Below are positions 40,913 through 53,780 of a stretch of DNA of 64,000 bases, one piece after another. The stretch covers positions 14,024,441-14,088,440 of the forward strand of contig NC_084607.1 of NCBI RefSeq assembly GCF_033807715.1, given 5' to 3'. The position numbers and the translations under genes were made by a program. Source of the DNA: Cololabis saira (taxonomy: Eukaryota > Chordata > Actinopteri > Beloniformes > Belonidae). The notes under the pieces were generated by a model. The model made no database searches. It was not told the origin of the DNA and was given only the letters and a program-made list of their open reading frames with translations. Within the stretch, counting starts at the first letter, position 1, and each line of letters starts with the position of its first letter.

Positions 40913-41017
40913 ATTGACTTTTTTTTTAGGATTGTCCTCAGAGGTACGGGTTTAGAGTTATGATGTCATCATAACTCTAAACCCTAACTTCTGAGGACAA
41001 TCCTAAAAAAAGTCAAT
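40913..41017. repeat. 105-bp near-perfect palindrome
   Basis: The central stem GGGTTTAGAGTTATGAT pairs exactly across a 3-nt loop (GTC) with its complement. The outer arms (attgac-T run-aggattgtcctcag) also pair, with about three mismatches and a two-base difference in the T/A run. It may be a tiny MITE. No clear target duplication is seen. Confidence 0.85.
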
Positions 41018-42972
41018 GTGACGTTTTTTTTGTTTTTTTTTTCTACCATATTTCCCAATAACCATGCAACAAATTATTACCCGACAGTGTACAGGCACTC
41101 CATAGTCAGGGATGAAATGGTCATGAAAAGGATGAAATGATCAAGACAGTTTATTTATATAATTCTTGTTGGACCGTTGTGTAAAATATTTCTAAATTTT
41201 GTTCGGAAATAGAAGAGGAAATAAGAATATAAGAATATGTCAACAAGTAATAAGGGAGCGTTCGATCTTTTAAACTGGCACCCTGTAAAAGAAAAAGAAA
41301 TAGAATAATGAATGTTGATACAGCTTTTCACCAGCAAATCTGATGTGTTGATGATGTCTGAAGCAGAATGAGCTCAGGAACCTCAGATCATTTTCAGGTT
41401 AATTGCATCTCCGTCTGTAAATAAATGCAGGTAGTCGCCTCCGTAACCTGCAGCCACTGCTCGTATATTCATTGTGATTAACTTCCTTTGTAGGTTTTGA
41501 GGATTAGTTTGACCCAGAAGAAGAGTGGATGAGCTCTTTTTGTGTACTTTGCAGGTGCAATCAAAGGGGAACATCACAGCTCAATTTATTGAATACTTCA
41601 GTGTTGTCACCATTTTTAGCAGCGATTAACTGGTGCAGCCCAACAATACAATAAAGTGACGTGTTGAACTCTTGTATCGCAGTGTCACTGGCAACCACAG
41701 GCTTCATATCATTTATTTCTATTATAAGCATTAAAACGCTGTCATCACAGCATCATGGACATGCCATTATAGTGATAAAGGTTATGTATTGTACATTGAA
41801 TAGTTCCTTTCACCTTATATATTAACAGAGATTACTGCTTTCATTTACTTAGAGATTTGTCAGTACTTTTAATATAGTGCAGTAATGTATGTATAGATCG
41901 TTTGTGGACAACCTGCTTAGACTCTGTAATAAACCACCTACACATCCTGCTTCCTATATCATATATTTCATAATGCTCCAGATTATCTATGGGTACCTGG
42001 TTATACAGGGACTGCAGGCAGGTCAGTCCAGAATATGTTAATGCTTTTTCCTTTCTTCCTTTTACGAACTGCATTTCTCTTGTGTCTTATACAGTAAATG
42101 TGACTCTATATGTAAATGTGAACTACAGCAAAATAATTTTGCGGCTTCCTTGGATTCATTGCACACAGTAGCTCTTCCTGATAGCTGCCTCCCTTGACCC
42201 TTTTGCAATTCTATGTGAGTAATGGATACGCTTGTCATCCCATTAAGATGCTAGATAAGGTACTTAAAGGCCACTGAGTCTAGACTGCTATCAGATTTTA
42301 ATCCTCCTCTGCACTTTTTGTAAGGTAGCTGGCTTTCTTAACATGAGAGGAGGGATTAAAAGATTCAAAACAGACTGTAAGTGCTCTGAAATGAGGTTCT
42401 TAAATGTTCTTAAGTGTAAAGCAATGTTTTTGCCTAATCTGTGGAGGTCAACAGGGATGGTCAATTCATTAAACTGAAAATATACAAACTATGATCTCAA
42501 ACATCTTTAAGGATGTTTGTACTCTTAGAAGGAACATTCTGGAGTTAAAGCAGCAAAGAAGAGATGAACTCACTCTTACAACTGTTGAAGATTTCTTTTT
42601 GTTTGGACTCTTTTTAGACTCTTCTGAGAGCTACTTTAATCTTTTTGTATGTCTAACTTAGTATTAGAGGCACTTCCCAGTTGTCCTACCAGAATGAGAG
42701 GAGGAACTTTGATACTACATATGAAAGTTTCGTAAAAGTAAGCAAATATCCCTTTGAATGAAATTAAAACTGATATTCTAATGTGAACAAAGGTTCTTTG
42801 TTGTGCTTTAACATTATCTCTCGGTCTATTATTTGATGCTAATGAGTGAAAACATCAGGGACCAAAATGATATGAATCTGATAGTTTAGATACAGTCTCT
42901 ACAGACAAACTGAGGTGATTTTAACTTTGTATTTGCTTCAGAAAAAATGAGTACATATAATTGAAATCAATT
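41018..42972. other. Unique sequence, no gene
   Basis: AT-rich, no recognised feature. Confidence 0.5.
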
Positions 42973-43270
42973 GTGGGAACATGGGCTGTGGTTGTTAGCA
43001 ACGTTAAATCGCAGCAAGATGGTTCATGGTTCGAGCCTCAGATGGGTCTTTTTATATGGATGTTTTAATGTTTTTCTGTTTTTTCTCATCTTTTTCTTAT
43101 TCTCATCCAACTGTGCAAAAATATGAATGTTATTGAAGATTGTAAAATTACCACAGGAATGAGTGTGAGTGTGCTACGTTGTTTCTGTAGGGCCCTATGA
43201 TAGACCAACCACCTGTTCAGGATTTATCCCGGCTCTTGGCCAGTGACAGAAGGGATAGGCTATAGTGCAG
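42973..43270 (+). mobile_element. tRNA-head SINE family 2, copy 1
   Basis: It has an A-box-like TGTGGTTGTTAGCAAC, then 'gcagcaagatggttc', then a B-box-like GGTTCGAGCCT near 43,030. The 3' part 'gggccctatgatagaccaac', 'cacctgttcagg' and 'gggataggctatag' matches the end of a very common percomorph SINE. The middle is deleted. Confidence 0.65.
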
Positions 43271-44702
43271 ATGATATTAAAAGCGAACCATTTCATCTTG
43301 TATTGAAACCAAACAAAAAGGACAGAAAAAAACTGAACAAATGAGAAGAGAGAGGCAAGAAAAAAACAATGGCAGGCTGCCTGAATATGTCTTAAATATA
43401 TGAATAGCTTTCAGTTTTGCAGTATAACCTATTGTAAAAGTCTCGACATTAGTAGCAGAGCTTTGCCAGAGAAAGAAATCTGCCTCTGCACTTGTGACTA
43501 ACGTCAGTGTCACAAGAGGATAGTTAGTGACACGTTGAAAATATTTGGCTTCACTCTGTCTCTTTCACTTGCCTTGGAGTCAGAATGAATGGGACTGAAT
43601 ACGTAGGAGTGGAAGGTCAGTGGTACTGAGTATGCAGGTGTGCATGTGTCAGAAGTTAATAGAGGCAGCGGTGGCTCTGTAACAGATTACAGCAGCTCTG
43701 TCAAAGGAAGAAGGGAGGCAAGGCCTGCAGCCCATTCATCACCAGCCCTGTCTTCTCGTCAGCCTCAGTCTCCTTAAGCCAAGTGATGAAGGTGCATGTC
43801 AGCTCCTCTCTACTGCTCAACTGCATCCACTCCCTGCTGAATCCATACACAGAAGAGGTGGCTTTGCAGTATGACATTATAGCTGCAGCTATACCTACAT
43901 TAATGGCTGCCTGATAACATATTGAATGTCCAGAATGGAACTGCTCAAAACAACTTAACTTACTGACATTCAAGGCAAATCTCGGATGACTTATTTACAT
44001 AAGGTCTACGGTGAAACTGAGCAACTTTATTTCTACTATAAGAGATTATATGTGCCCAAGCTTAAAGTTTAGAAAATCCTCAATCAGCTCAGTCGCTCAA
44101 AGGACTTTAGTTTTAATCTTGACTGAAATAGACATATAATGTCTTGCTGTGTGTGAAGTTCTTATAGCATTCAAAACAGAATGATAACTTCATTGAGCTT
44201 ATGAACCACTTGGAAGTCAATTCTGTTTGACCTAGATTATAACATCAGGGGATATTTTCCCCCCATTAGTGACACAGGCTTATGTTTGCTCTCAACTGCA
44301 TGTGTAGGTGGCAGTTGGTTGAGTCATTTTAGGAAGGATAAGCCATTAAATCATGCCACGTTCCAAGGCAGAAGCTGCATTTGCACATATTAAGTGGAAA
44401 TTACTGTGTTTCTGCTATCATCATTTAGGAAATATTTGGCATAAAAGATACAACTCTAAAAGATTTAGACAACTACTTAAAAAAAAAACAATCTAGGGTA
44501 AGAACGACATATCACTAAATAGATTGTCAACACATATTTACATCTGTTTGTGTCCCTGTAGATATTTCTTTTTTATCTTACAGTTAAAAACAAGTTGTAA
44601 ACTCTCCCCACAGATGGTTAGTTTCTGAACAAACATTAGGCCTCTAAGGTTTTTTACTAATATATTCAAAGTCTTGTACATATGTTCAGATTGCGGAGAC
44701 AT
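43271..44702. other. Unique sequence, no gene
   Basis: Nothing recognised. Confidence 0.5.
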
Positions 44703-45961
44703 CAGGGGCCTCATTTAAAATGGAGTGCGTAGGATTCATACTAAAAGTGCACGTACTCTCAAAAGCCGAAAATGCCGGGCGCAAAAAAAAATCCGGATCA
44801 ATAAAACCATGTGCACGCAGACTTCCACGCAGTCCAGCTGGAAGGTTGCGTAGCTGAATCCGCCTCCTATCACGCCCAGAAATGCATATGGATGAGCCTG
44901 CTGAGCATGCGCAGTGGCTTTCTGCAGCCTGTTTGGCGCAGATCCATGGTTTGGCGTCAGAATGAATGAGAAGTAGCAGCCACCGTGACAATGACTTTCA
45001 CGGAGACCTAGATATGATGTGGAGGACAGGAAAACCACATTATTTGGTGGTCACAGTAAAAGTTAGAATAAGTATATAAATAGTAGGCTATACAATAAAA
45101 TAAAGCGAGTGAGTGGCAGCACGCCGTTGCTGCGCTAAACGCCGTGAGTTCCCCGGCGCAACAGGGGGGACATGTCCCCCCGTCTTTTCAAAATGATGTA
45201 TTTGTCCCCCCCACTTTTTACAGTTTAAAAACTAACGGTAGGATCAGCAAATCATCCAGACACTCGGGACGGCGGCCCGGCAGCCCCCGCTCCCCCTCCT
45301 CCCTCCCGTCTCCCCTCAGAACTGCTCTAGGCTGATTTATGGTTCCGCGTTACACCAACGCAGAGCCTACGGCGTAGGGTACGCGGCGACGCGCACCCTA
45401 CGCCGGACCCTACGGCGTAGGCTCTGCGTTGGTGTGACGCAGAACCATAATTCCGGCTGTAACAACATGTGCGCACGTACCCGTGCATGACAGGCAGATA
45501 CACACGGGGAGAAGGGACTATTTCTTTTTTTTTTTTTTTTTTTTTTAACTTTATCCTTATGAACGCAATTGTTATATAGTCCAACTTTCCTTATTTTAAT
45601 CAGAACACTTTCTTTTTTCCTCTTCGGCGTGAAGTAGTGGGCTCGGAGCGGCAGCCCCCTCCTCCCCCCCGCCGCCCGCTCCGTTATCAGCACTATTTTA
45701 TTATAAGCGATATGTTGTGATATGTGATGACATTATTAAGAGTATGACATGAATCTGGCTTCATTTCACCACCTCACAGCCTGCGTCGCCAGTTCCCCGT
45801 GTCTTAAGTAAATTCTTACGGGAGGGTCCTGGTTGCCGTAAAGATGCGCAGATTTTTCGGTTAGTTTTTTCTTTTTAGATCCGAGACTTTGCGTAGAAGG
45901 TGGCTTCCGCAACTTTCAGGCGCTTTTTCTGCGCAAGCAAGCTTTATAGATGAGGCCCCAG
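44703..45961. mobile_element. hAT-like element ending CAGGGGCCTCAT
   Basis: The left end CAGGGGCCTCATTTAAAA and right end 'tttatagatgaggccccag' are inverted copies. Both arms carry matching GC-rich 'gcgca' motifs. The interior holds a Harbinger MITE, an 18-bp palindrome GGGGGGACATGTCCCCCC at 45,164-45,181 and a T25 tract. Flanking 8-mers (ggagacat and tcctttaa) do not match, so either the borders are off by a few bases or the flank was rearranged; the right flank is LINE sequence. Confidence 0.6.
45330..45459. mobile_element. Harbinger-type MITE inside the hAT element
   Basis: GGCTGATTTATGGTTCCGCG at the left pairs with 'gcagaaccataattccggct' at the right, and the core is CTACGGCGTAGG/ACGCCG palindromes. 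The whole 130 bp can fold as a hairpin. The flanks are CTA and TAA. Confidence 0.75.
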
Positions 45962-48190
45962 TCCTTTAATCGATGATACATTCCTTAGGTGATAGAAGAC
46001 TGACTTTCACTGCTGTCTTAGTGTGGCTGTTAAAATTCAGGTTTGACTCCAGAAAAACTCCCAGATTTCTGGCTTGGCTATTGGGTTTTAGCTGAACTGC
46101 TTGAAGCTGGGTGCTGACTTTTAATCTTTTTTCCTTGGCTCCAAACATTATTTATTCTGTCTTTTCCTTATTTAACTGAAGAAAATTCTGGCACATCCAC
46201 TTTTTAATTTGATCAATGTTTGAATTGGATTATAGTCTCCTGGTGAGATGATTATATATAGATGTGTGTGTCATCTGCATAGTTATGGTAACACATTTTG
46301 TTCTTTTTCATAATTTGAGCAAGTGTAAGCATTTAGTGTCAGGAGCAGATGCTAGGACCCAAGTGCTACACAAAGTCAGGTGGTAATTAAAAAGTACTTT
46401 ATTAACTGTGTTCTCAACAGGCAGATATTCCAAAAGGCAACAGGTGTGGAAGCCTCCGGGAACCAACAGAAAACAATGCTGACTGGAAGGCTGGTGAGTG
46501 CTCTGGAAAAGAGGCAAAATTCTTGTGACTCTTTGAAAAAGGTGATGACACCGTGGAGGGGCTAGCTGGACTCGTGGTTGATGCGGAAGCAGTATTGTAA
46601 CCTGGCAGACAATCAACAAAGTCCAGAGGGACAGAGACAAGAAGACCAAGAGTCTTCCAAGACTCAAATCTTGCCCCTATCAGTATTGGAGTGGATGTAA
46701 TTTAGGAACTTGACTGGAGTTGTCTCAGTGCTCTGGTGTGGCCGGAAACCTTACCAGAAGATTAAAACAGTCATTTAGTGTCAGGAAGTTATGCAACTGT
46801 GGAAAAACAGCTTTTCCTATGGTTTTACTAAGAAAGGGAAGGCTTGATACGGACTATAGCTGTTCATAAGTGACCTGTCTAGACAATTCTTTTTTTAAAG
46901 TGGCTTAATGATGGATCTCTTTAGGCACTGAGGAAAGACACCTGAAAGCAGAGATGTATTTACAATGTCTAGATGCTCTGAGGCCATACAATGTTGAACA
47001 CTCTTAAAAAACCCTCTTGGCAGAGTATCAAGGAAGCAAGTGGTGGAATTCAGGTGATGTATGATGTCATCCATGTTCTTATGAGTGATTGGACAAAACT
47101 GTGTCATGGTTTCTCTCCGTGGACACAGAGGCAACACAAATCCTGTGCCTAGGAGCACTGACTGATGGATTTTCTGAATTTTGTCAGTCAAGAAAGGGAC
47201 AAACTCATTGCAGACATGGTTGGATAGAAGTTCAGGTTCCACTGACTCAAGCGGATTTGTTAGCCTGTCAACAGTAGTCAACAAAGTGCGTGGATTGTTG
47301 TTGTATTTGGCAATAATATCAGAAGAATATGATTACTTTACATTCCTCAGCTCCATATTATTTATCCTGTGTCTCTGTATTAATGGCATAAGGTACCTCT
47401 AATTTAGTTTTCCACCACCATTGTTTAGTTTTTCGACACTTTTTTCATCTTTGACCCGTGTGGCATTTCTCCATGGAGGTGTCTTTTTGGCAGTGATCAA
47501 CTTCACCTTTGGGGGGAGCAATGATACTAATTTTACCATTTAATGTATCCCTAACCCTATTCATTGAAGGTGGGTGGAGGGGACGTGAGCAGGAGTAGAT
47601 CTGAATAAACATTTCACTGGTATTTTCACCTATTTACCGCTTTGTGACGATCTCTGCCTGGAAGCTTCTTACATTAATAGAACTCCTAACGAAAACACAA
47701 GAATGGTCAGACAGAGTATCATCTGTCACCATAACCTTATAACCTCAGAGATGTTCAGACCTTTGGACATTATTGAGCAAAGACAATGGTCTTTAGTTTA
47801 TGTTTTTTGCATCACATGTTGACTTTGTCCAAAATGATCAAGAACACAACACAATTTGTTTGCCCCCAAGTCCTGAAGGTTTTCAACATGGATGTTTAAA
47901 TCCCCAACTACAGTTACACAATCAACATCAACGCGGATGGCAGACAACATTCCAGTGAAATCATCCAAGAGGATTGCTTGGTACTTACAGTAGGTGGTTT
48001 GTAGACATTGACAAATAACACACAGAACGAGGATTTCAACTGAAGAGCCACATACTCAAATTAATCATAGTTGTCAAAAGACATTAAAGGGAGCCACTAA
48101 AAGAGTAGCTACTCCTCCTCCTTTCTTTTTCTGTCTACGTTTACTCACGCAGCTGTATTTGGGAGGGGTTGTCCCTTGACATATTGACTT
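45962..48190 (-). pseudogene. Broken LINE ORF2: endonuclease then reverse transcriptase
   Basis: On minus, domains run in the expected order. An APE-type endonuclease remnant at about 48,180-47,850 includes VVGDLNIHVENLQDLG. A linker and RT entry lie at 47,284-46,895 (MLTTVDRLTNP, CFLDTLPRGFFKSV, NTSLLSGVFPQCLKRSIIKP). LPFLSKTIGKAVFPQLHNFL follows near 46,830. The catalytic YADDTHIYI has its YADD codons at 46,270-46,281. The RNLGVFLESNLNF region lies at about 46,060. Multiple stops and frameshifts, plus a 427-bp insertion, make it dead. It is L2/CR1-like by motif. Confidence 0.75.
46345..46771 (-). mobile_element. 427-bp insertion with 15-bp target duplication
   Basis: catttagtgtcagga occurs at 46,330-46,344 and again at 46,772-46,786, bracketing sequence that does not belong to the LINE reading. 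On minus, the insert carries AATAAAG (about 46,396-46,403) some 50 bases before its end, 'cacttgggtcctagcatctg'. A 15-bp duplication and a 3' signal point to a retroposon, although no A tail is present. Confidence 0.7.
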
Positions 48191-48899
48191 GCCTCCTCAA
48201 TGTTTCACGGCATGTATATACAGTACTTATTTATAATGCTTAGTTGTGGATTGGTTCAATAAATGTCTACCTCATTATTCTTGTGAAAAACACAACAGTA
48301 GATATTATCTAAGTTATTGCTCTCCACAGTGTTCTTGTAGGTCAGCAAATGAGCAAGTTCACTTAAAAGTGAAGAAGAAAAGAATTGATTGACACCTGTG
48401 TTGCAGTTTCAAGGACGTATGAGTCACATTAACAGGGACAATCTTATCAATTATATTTGACTGCACAGCCTGATTTGTCTGCATATATATTAATGGTTAA
48501 TACCAAGTTTGGTAAAACCTAAAGAATATATATGCATTTTAATATGTAATCTAATCTATAATGCTTTTTTATATTATATATATTTTTAATTAAAATTTTT
48601 AATTAATATGAACATATATGTGAGGGGGGGAGGCATCTGCTGCTAGTCTGAAATGAGAGGAACAGGAACACACAACGGGCACACAAGCCTTTGAAATCTG
48701 CAAGAGAGACAACAAATAAACAAACAAACAAACAAACAGAAACGGGAACAGGCAGAAACACAAACAACAACCATTTCAGGTCTCTGAAACTGAATCAAGA
48801 CTAGGTTACTGCGATTATCTGTCCCCCAAAACTGTGGAGTGAGTATGTAGGGAAGTGGAAACTGGAAATGAGTTGCTACCAAGCAAACCAATCACAGCC
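48191..48899. other. Unique sequence with (CAAA)n
   Basis: (CAAA)n lies at about 48,711-48,740. No gene. Confidence 0.5.
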
Positions 48900-49056
48900 C
48901 TCTTGGTCTGCGTTGGGTCTGCGTCCTCTTGACGCGTTACGATTTTTGGGAAGTGCGTGTCAGGCACGGTGTGGCGTGTGCCGTGGGGTGCTCATTGCGG
49001 TGCAACCTGCGGCGCACGCTCGGCGTCAATTTAACGCAGAACCATAATCCAGTCTT
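48900..49056. mobile_element. Degenerate Harbinger-type MITE
   Basis: The right end 'aatttaacgcagaaccataa' followed by 'tccagtctt' is clear. The GC-rich interior is mutated and the left arm is hard to follow. Confidence 0.5.
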
Positions 49057-49127
49057 AAGGCTCGGATCATTCTCTGTTTTATAACAAGATTAATTCATGT
49101 TAATTTAAAATAATTGTATATAATAAG

Positions 49128-49410
49128 TCGTATTTGGTGGTCTTTGCCTCAGAGCTAGTAGGTTCATGTGTCCAATCCTGGGCTGTGTGGACTCTCAAAA
49201 GCTTTAATCAAGGTAACTAGACTTTTGTTTTTGTCCTTGAAGACATTTCAAACTGATGAACTTTCGCTGGGGTGTTTGCAGGTTTTCTATGTGCTTGTGC
49301 AGATTTTCTCTGGGTGTTTTCTTCCAACAGTCCAAAAACATGTATATGAGGATAATTGGTGATTTTAATTTGACCCGTGTTGTTTGTCTTTGTGAGGTGC
49401 AGTGATGAAT
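49128..49410 (+). mobile_element. SINE family 2, copy 2
   Basis: 'gtagtaggttcatgtgtcc'-like B-box remains, then 'ggtgtttgcaggttttctat', 'ccaacagtccaaaaacatg', 'gataattggtgatttta' and 'gtttgtctttgtgag' follow the family order. An unrelated ~70-bp stretch sits near 49,195-49,265. Confidence 0.6.
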
Positions 49411-49710
49411 GACCCTTAAAAGCATAGAAAATGATGCATGGTTGTTTTATTACATTGTGATATGAGACTGTACTTTTTAAAAGCAGTAAACATTTGTAGA
49501 AATGAGAGGGAATGTGGGTTCTGTGTGCATCATGACAAACTGCCAGGCATATTATTTAATTCTGCTGTAAATCATAAAAGCAGAAATATACTGGAATATA
49601 AACATGGACACGATACAGTCTCAAGGATATCAACAGCAATCGATTGGCGCTTACAGTTTCTGGTTCTCCTTAAACACATGCTGGACAATTAATTAAGAAG
49701 AATTGAATGT

Positions 49711-49712
<2 letters not shown>

Positions 49713-49789
<77 letters not shown>
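49713..49789. repeat. (CA)38 microsatellite
   Basis: Uninterrupted CA repeat of about 77 bp. Confidence 0.97.
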
Positions 49790-49790
<1 letters not shown>

Positions 49791-50103
49791 AGACAATTAA
49801 AATTCCTCTGTACTATGATTAAGTGCATGCAGCAGCAATCAATAATTTCACGCTTTGCTGTTTAAAAATTGAGATCACCCAATCTGACACACAATTTCCC
49901 CCGTTTTTTATAGACCTGGGCCTGAAATTATTGCAAGATGACCAATATGCCATAGACCGCATCTGGCTGCATTGCAAACGCATCTGGTTTTTAAACCTCA
50001 ATCACTGCATTTGCATACATCTTTCTATTAGGCCTGAGCATTCAGCTTGCTGCGTCTCAATAACAAGAGCAGACATATGGCCTAACTTCAGTATGCAGGG
50101 GTC

Positions 50104-50105
<2 letters not shown>

Positions 50106-50166
<61 letters not shown>
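50106..50166. repeat. (AT)30 microsatellite
   Basis: Uninterrupted AT repeat. Confidence 0.97.
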
Positions 50167-50168
<2 letters not shown>

Positions 50169-53100
50169 AAGAAGAAAAAAAAAGACCTGGGCTCATTTAC
50201 ATAAAATAATGAAGGTTTCTTTCCAAGAGGACAAAAACTGATTCTCTCACAAAAGCACAGACAAAAATTGAAGCATAATCTAACATTTCAAAGGAATAGC
50301 AGTGTCTGGTATAAAAGTGGACATTAATATGATGCTCACATTATAGTGAAACTTTACTTTTCGTTCTACAGTCAATTTGATTTACGCCTGTCGACTATGT
50401 CCGGAGTCCTTGAAGTAGACCAGATGAAATGCTGCCCCAAAGTGTATAATCCTGGTTAGTCTTGCGCTCATTTCGCAGTCAGTTCCTTTCAGTGCCTCGG
50501 ACACAAGGAGAGTAGTTCTGTTAACAACTTTGCTGATTGAAATCTAATCCAGAAACTTAAAGTCTGCTCTGAAATGATGCTCTCTCCTCCCCCTAACAAA
50601 CACGTGTCCTCCGAAATGCAGCACATATCAGAGTAGTCAGAGATGTACAGATATCAATGGAGAAGCAAGGTGTACTGTCCTACATAGATGGCAATGTTTG
50701 GGCTGATGAGGACCAGGATGAAGGGAACCATTTCTGTGATGATGGGGATCAAACAGATCACATGAATAATTAATCATGAGCGTTTTGTCCCCTCATGCCC
50801 TGAGGAAAAAGCAGCTACTTCGAGCACAATCCACTTCTCATTTATTTTTATGAGAAGTTATTAAAGTATACGCTTGAAATCAAACTGTTGGTGCAAGTAA
50901 GAAAACATAAAAATATTGCATGTCTGAGCCCTGGTTTCAGATTATGTACCTTTTAAATGAGAAAACATACTGTACATTTATAATGTAAAGCCAGACTAGA
51001 CTTTTTTCTAAATAGATCATTTAGAAAAGAAATAAGTTGAACCCACATATTTATCAAAGCAGCTTTGCTAGAATCTATAGCACAATTATAGTTCGTATTT
51101 TTTGTCTGCGTGGAGACAGAGAATTCATCCACAGAGGAGAACTGAGAGAGCAAATAAAATGAAACTTGAAGCAAAACATTTTCCAATCCACTGACCACGA
51201 GAAAATCTCAGTCTTACATCAAAAGCAGCACTCTGATGATACAGAAGACACCACTCAAGAGCGGATTCTGCTCCCAGTATTTTGCTCTAGCTGTTATTTT
51301 TCCGCTTTTGCCACACACTTATTTGTACGATTAAAGAAATAACCCAAAGCATGTGTGTAAACGGTCGGTGCGTTTTTTGAGTGCTGCAGAACATCTCTGA
51401 AAACCATTAAATCAAATAGCTGCTGTCTTGCTGAATTATCGTCAGCCAACATTATCTGTGTAGAAATGCACATAGTCTGTGTTTTGCTTCCATATTCATT
51501 AATATAACAGCCTTGAGAGAAACATTACTGTGAAGCAAGCATCCAATCATGGTGAAGCAGCTTGCTTCTGTTGATAAAAGCCTGTGCTACATTATAGCGT
51601 GATGTAAACTCACTGCAATCAAATTTTGTTTTTCTACCTCTGTGCTGTTGGCACTCGCACCTAGATTTTGCCAAGGAAACACTGCCACATTGAGCCTTCC
51701 ACTGTGTGTGTGGCTGCTTTTCAGTCAGCCGGAGAGTTCGTCGCTGCCTTCCAGCGCGGATGTGGACAATGCCCTCAGTACTTGTCTGCGATGGGAAGAG
51801 CTGATGAAGAAATACGCTGCCATGGCCAGCGGTCAGCAGTGTTTATGAGGAGTGTCATCACGCCTGACAGCCCTTCTCCTCTGTGATTTATACACTCCCA
51901 ATCACAACAGGCACCTGCAGAGAAGTGACAACTTGCCTGCAAAAGAGTGTGCAACTGTTTCAAGTTAGTTTTGTCCTTGATGGCAGCACATTGAAATCAC
52001 AGTGTTTCAACAGCAGAAAAACCCTCCAAATGTTTGCAGAGACACATTTCGCACACGTGATGCATCTGACAGAAGATCTGTATTATTAACAGCTGTTCAC
52101 TTTCCTTGACTCCCATCATTATCGTCATTTCATGCTTCAGCTAGAGAAAAAAAAAAAAAAACATCTGTCTGTGACTGATAAAAGCCTGGAGATTAAAATC
52201 AGCTTTCTTTTCATTAAATGCCCAGAGTCATAATATTTTCTATAAAGCTACACTAGCCCAGGGGTCATCCCAAAGGACCTGCGTGTTTATGACTCGACCT
52301 GTGCATCACTAATGACGGATCTGGACCGTACGCAGGCCATTTTAGTGCAAGGCTGTGCTGCACAGATGCTACCCATGGCATGTACACCCATGTACTGCAG
52401 TCTCACGCCATCACTAATCCCTGGATTTTTCAGAACGTGGCGATAGCGATGGATGCTCTCTGTTTACCCCAGGGCATGTCATGTCCACGATTTTAGAAAA
52501 TCATTTCAAAAATAAATTTAGGAGTGGCTGTGATACAGTCAGGGGAAAAAAAACATACAATTCAGGGCCATCTTATATCCTTGGAGAAAGCTAAAGACCC
52601 TATAAATAATTGGATGGAATAAATTATTTGTACTGGAACTTTGAACGTTAATCAAGCTAAAAGAAAGGAAGCCAAAATAAAAGCCATCCCTTCTAGAATG
52701 TTGTGCTGCCCGTTAGGAGGTTGATTCATTTCTTTGCTTCGCCTGTTGGATACTTTCTCCTGCAGTTTGATGCACCATTAAGGATTAAATAAAACACCCA
52801 GTGGCTATGTCACACTGTGCCCATGAGACGGATTGGCATCATTTTCATCTTTGAAAGCCATCTTTAATTGAAATCTCATTTTGTTGTTTTGGTAACAATC
52901 AGTCATGACGCCCCATAAAATGGACACTGACACTTGTAGAGATGTAGAATAATTATTATGTTAGTAATTAAATAGGTGATATATTCCTTCTTTTTTTTTA
53001 CTTTTTCGATTTTACAGTCATTTTTTGTGAAAACACCTTTTTTGCAAAGCATTCAAAAGATGACTAGAGCAACTAAGACCCGTCAGATGATGGTATGGGA

Positions 53101-53776
53101 TGTGCTATGAATTGATAAGACTCCCTTTGCAGCTTCTCACTGGGGTTAGTCACCTTCACTAAGCTTTAGAAAAACATTTTAATGTTGCTCATTTAGATAG
53201 CATTTCTTTTAATTTGTGGATCATTTATAAGTGAGTCTGTTAAGTGTCTCCACACATGTAGGATGGGAACTTCAGTTTTAGTTATTGATGCCTTATTTAC
53301 TGATTTTATACATTACAACCTCAAAAAGTGGCACATCATTACTGTCGCACAAGCAATGAGCTTGTGTTTCATATGTTCTGTATTTCAAAGTTCCACCGTA
53401 TGGTTGATGTTTTCAGGCTCAATACAGCAGCAGAATGACTTGTTATGTGAAGATACGGCTCTGTATTAATGTTCTTCCCAGAATGCTTGGCCTCTCCCGC
53501 TTTGTCTTCCTCGTACACAGTCGTAAACGGTTTCACTTTTAGATTTAACTCTGCTTTGTTTGTTTTTTTTCTTTTAGTGGAGCAACATGTAAGAATAAAG
53601 ACAGACCAGCCACGACACTTTATACTTATGTGCTTTTGTGCTGGTGAGCAGTTTCAAGTGGTGACAATTTTTTTCAACAACAACAAAAACATGGGATGTG
53701 GGGCAACCACAGTGCTCATCACCTTCTGAAAGAAAATTACTATTCTTTGAGTTATCCCTCCACAAAGATATGCTCT
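50167..53776. other. Unique sequence, exon-like patch and possible CNE
   Basis: 50,657-50,773 is listed separately. 51,400-51,640 is AT-rich with repeated ATTA cores and could be a conserved element. A15 lies near 52,148. No gene established. Confidence 0.35.
50657..50773 (+). other. Coding-like patch, both strands open
   Basis: On +, an ATG at 50,657 opens 38 codons to TAA: MEKQGVLSYIDGNVWADEDQ continuing acidic, with no RBS or splice context to judge by. On minus the same DNA reads the hydrophobic LIPIITEMVPFILVLISPN, preceded by 'gatccccatcatcacag', a possible acceptor. Only one can be real, and I recognise neither. The codon-like texture and lack of repeats make the patch worth checking. 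Confidence 0.25.
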
Positions 53777-53780
53777 TTAA

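Noticed and set aside
45367..45693. 108-codon minus frame
   Set aside because: It spans a Harbinger MITE and a poly(T) tract (poly-Lys), so it is an artefact.
44695..45969. 8-bp TSD for the CAGGGGCCTCAT element
   Set aside because: The adjacent 8-mers ggagacat and tcctttaa do not match, so no duplication is claimed.
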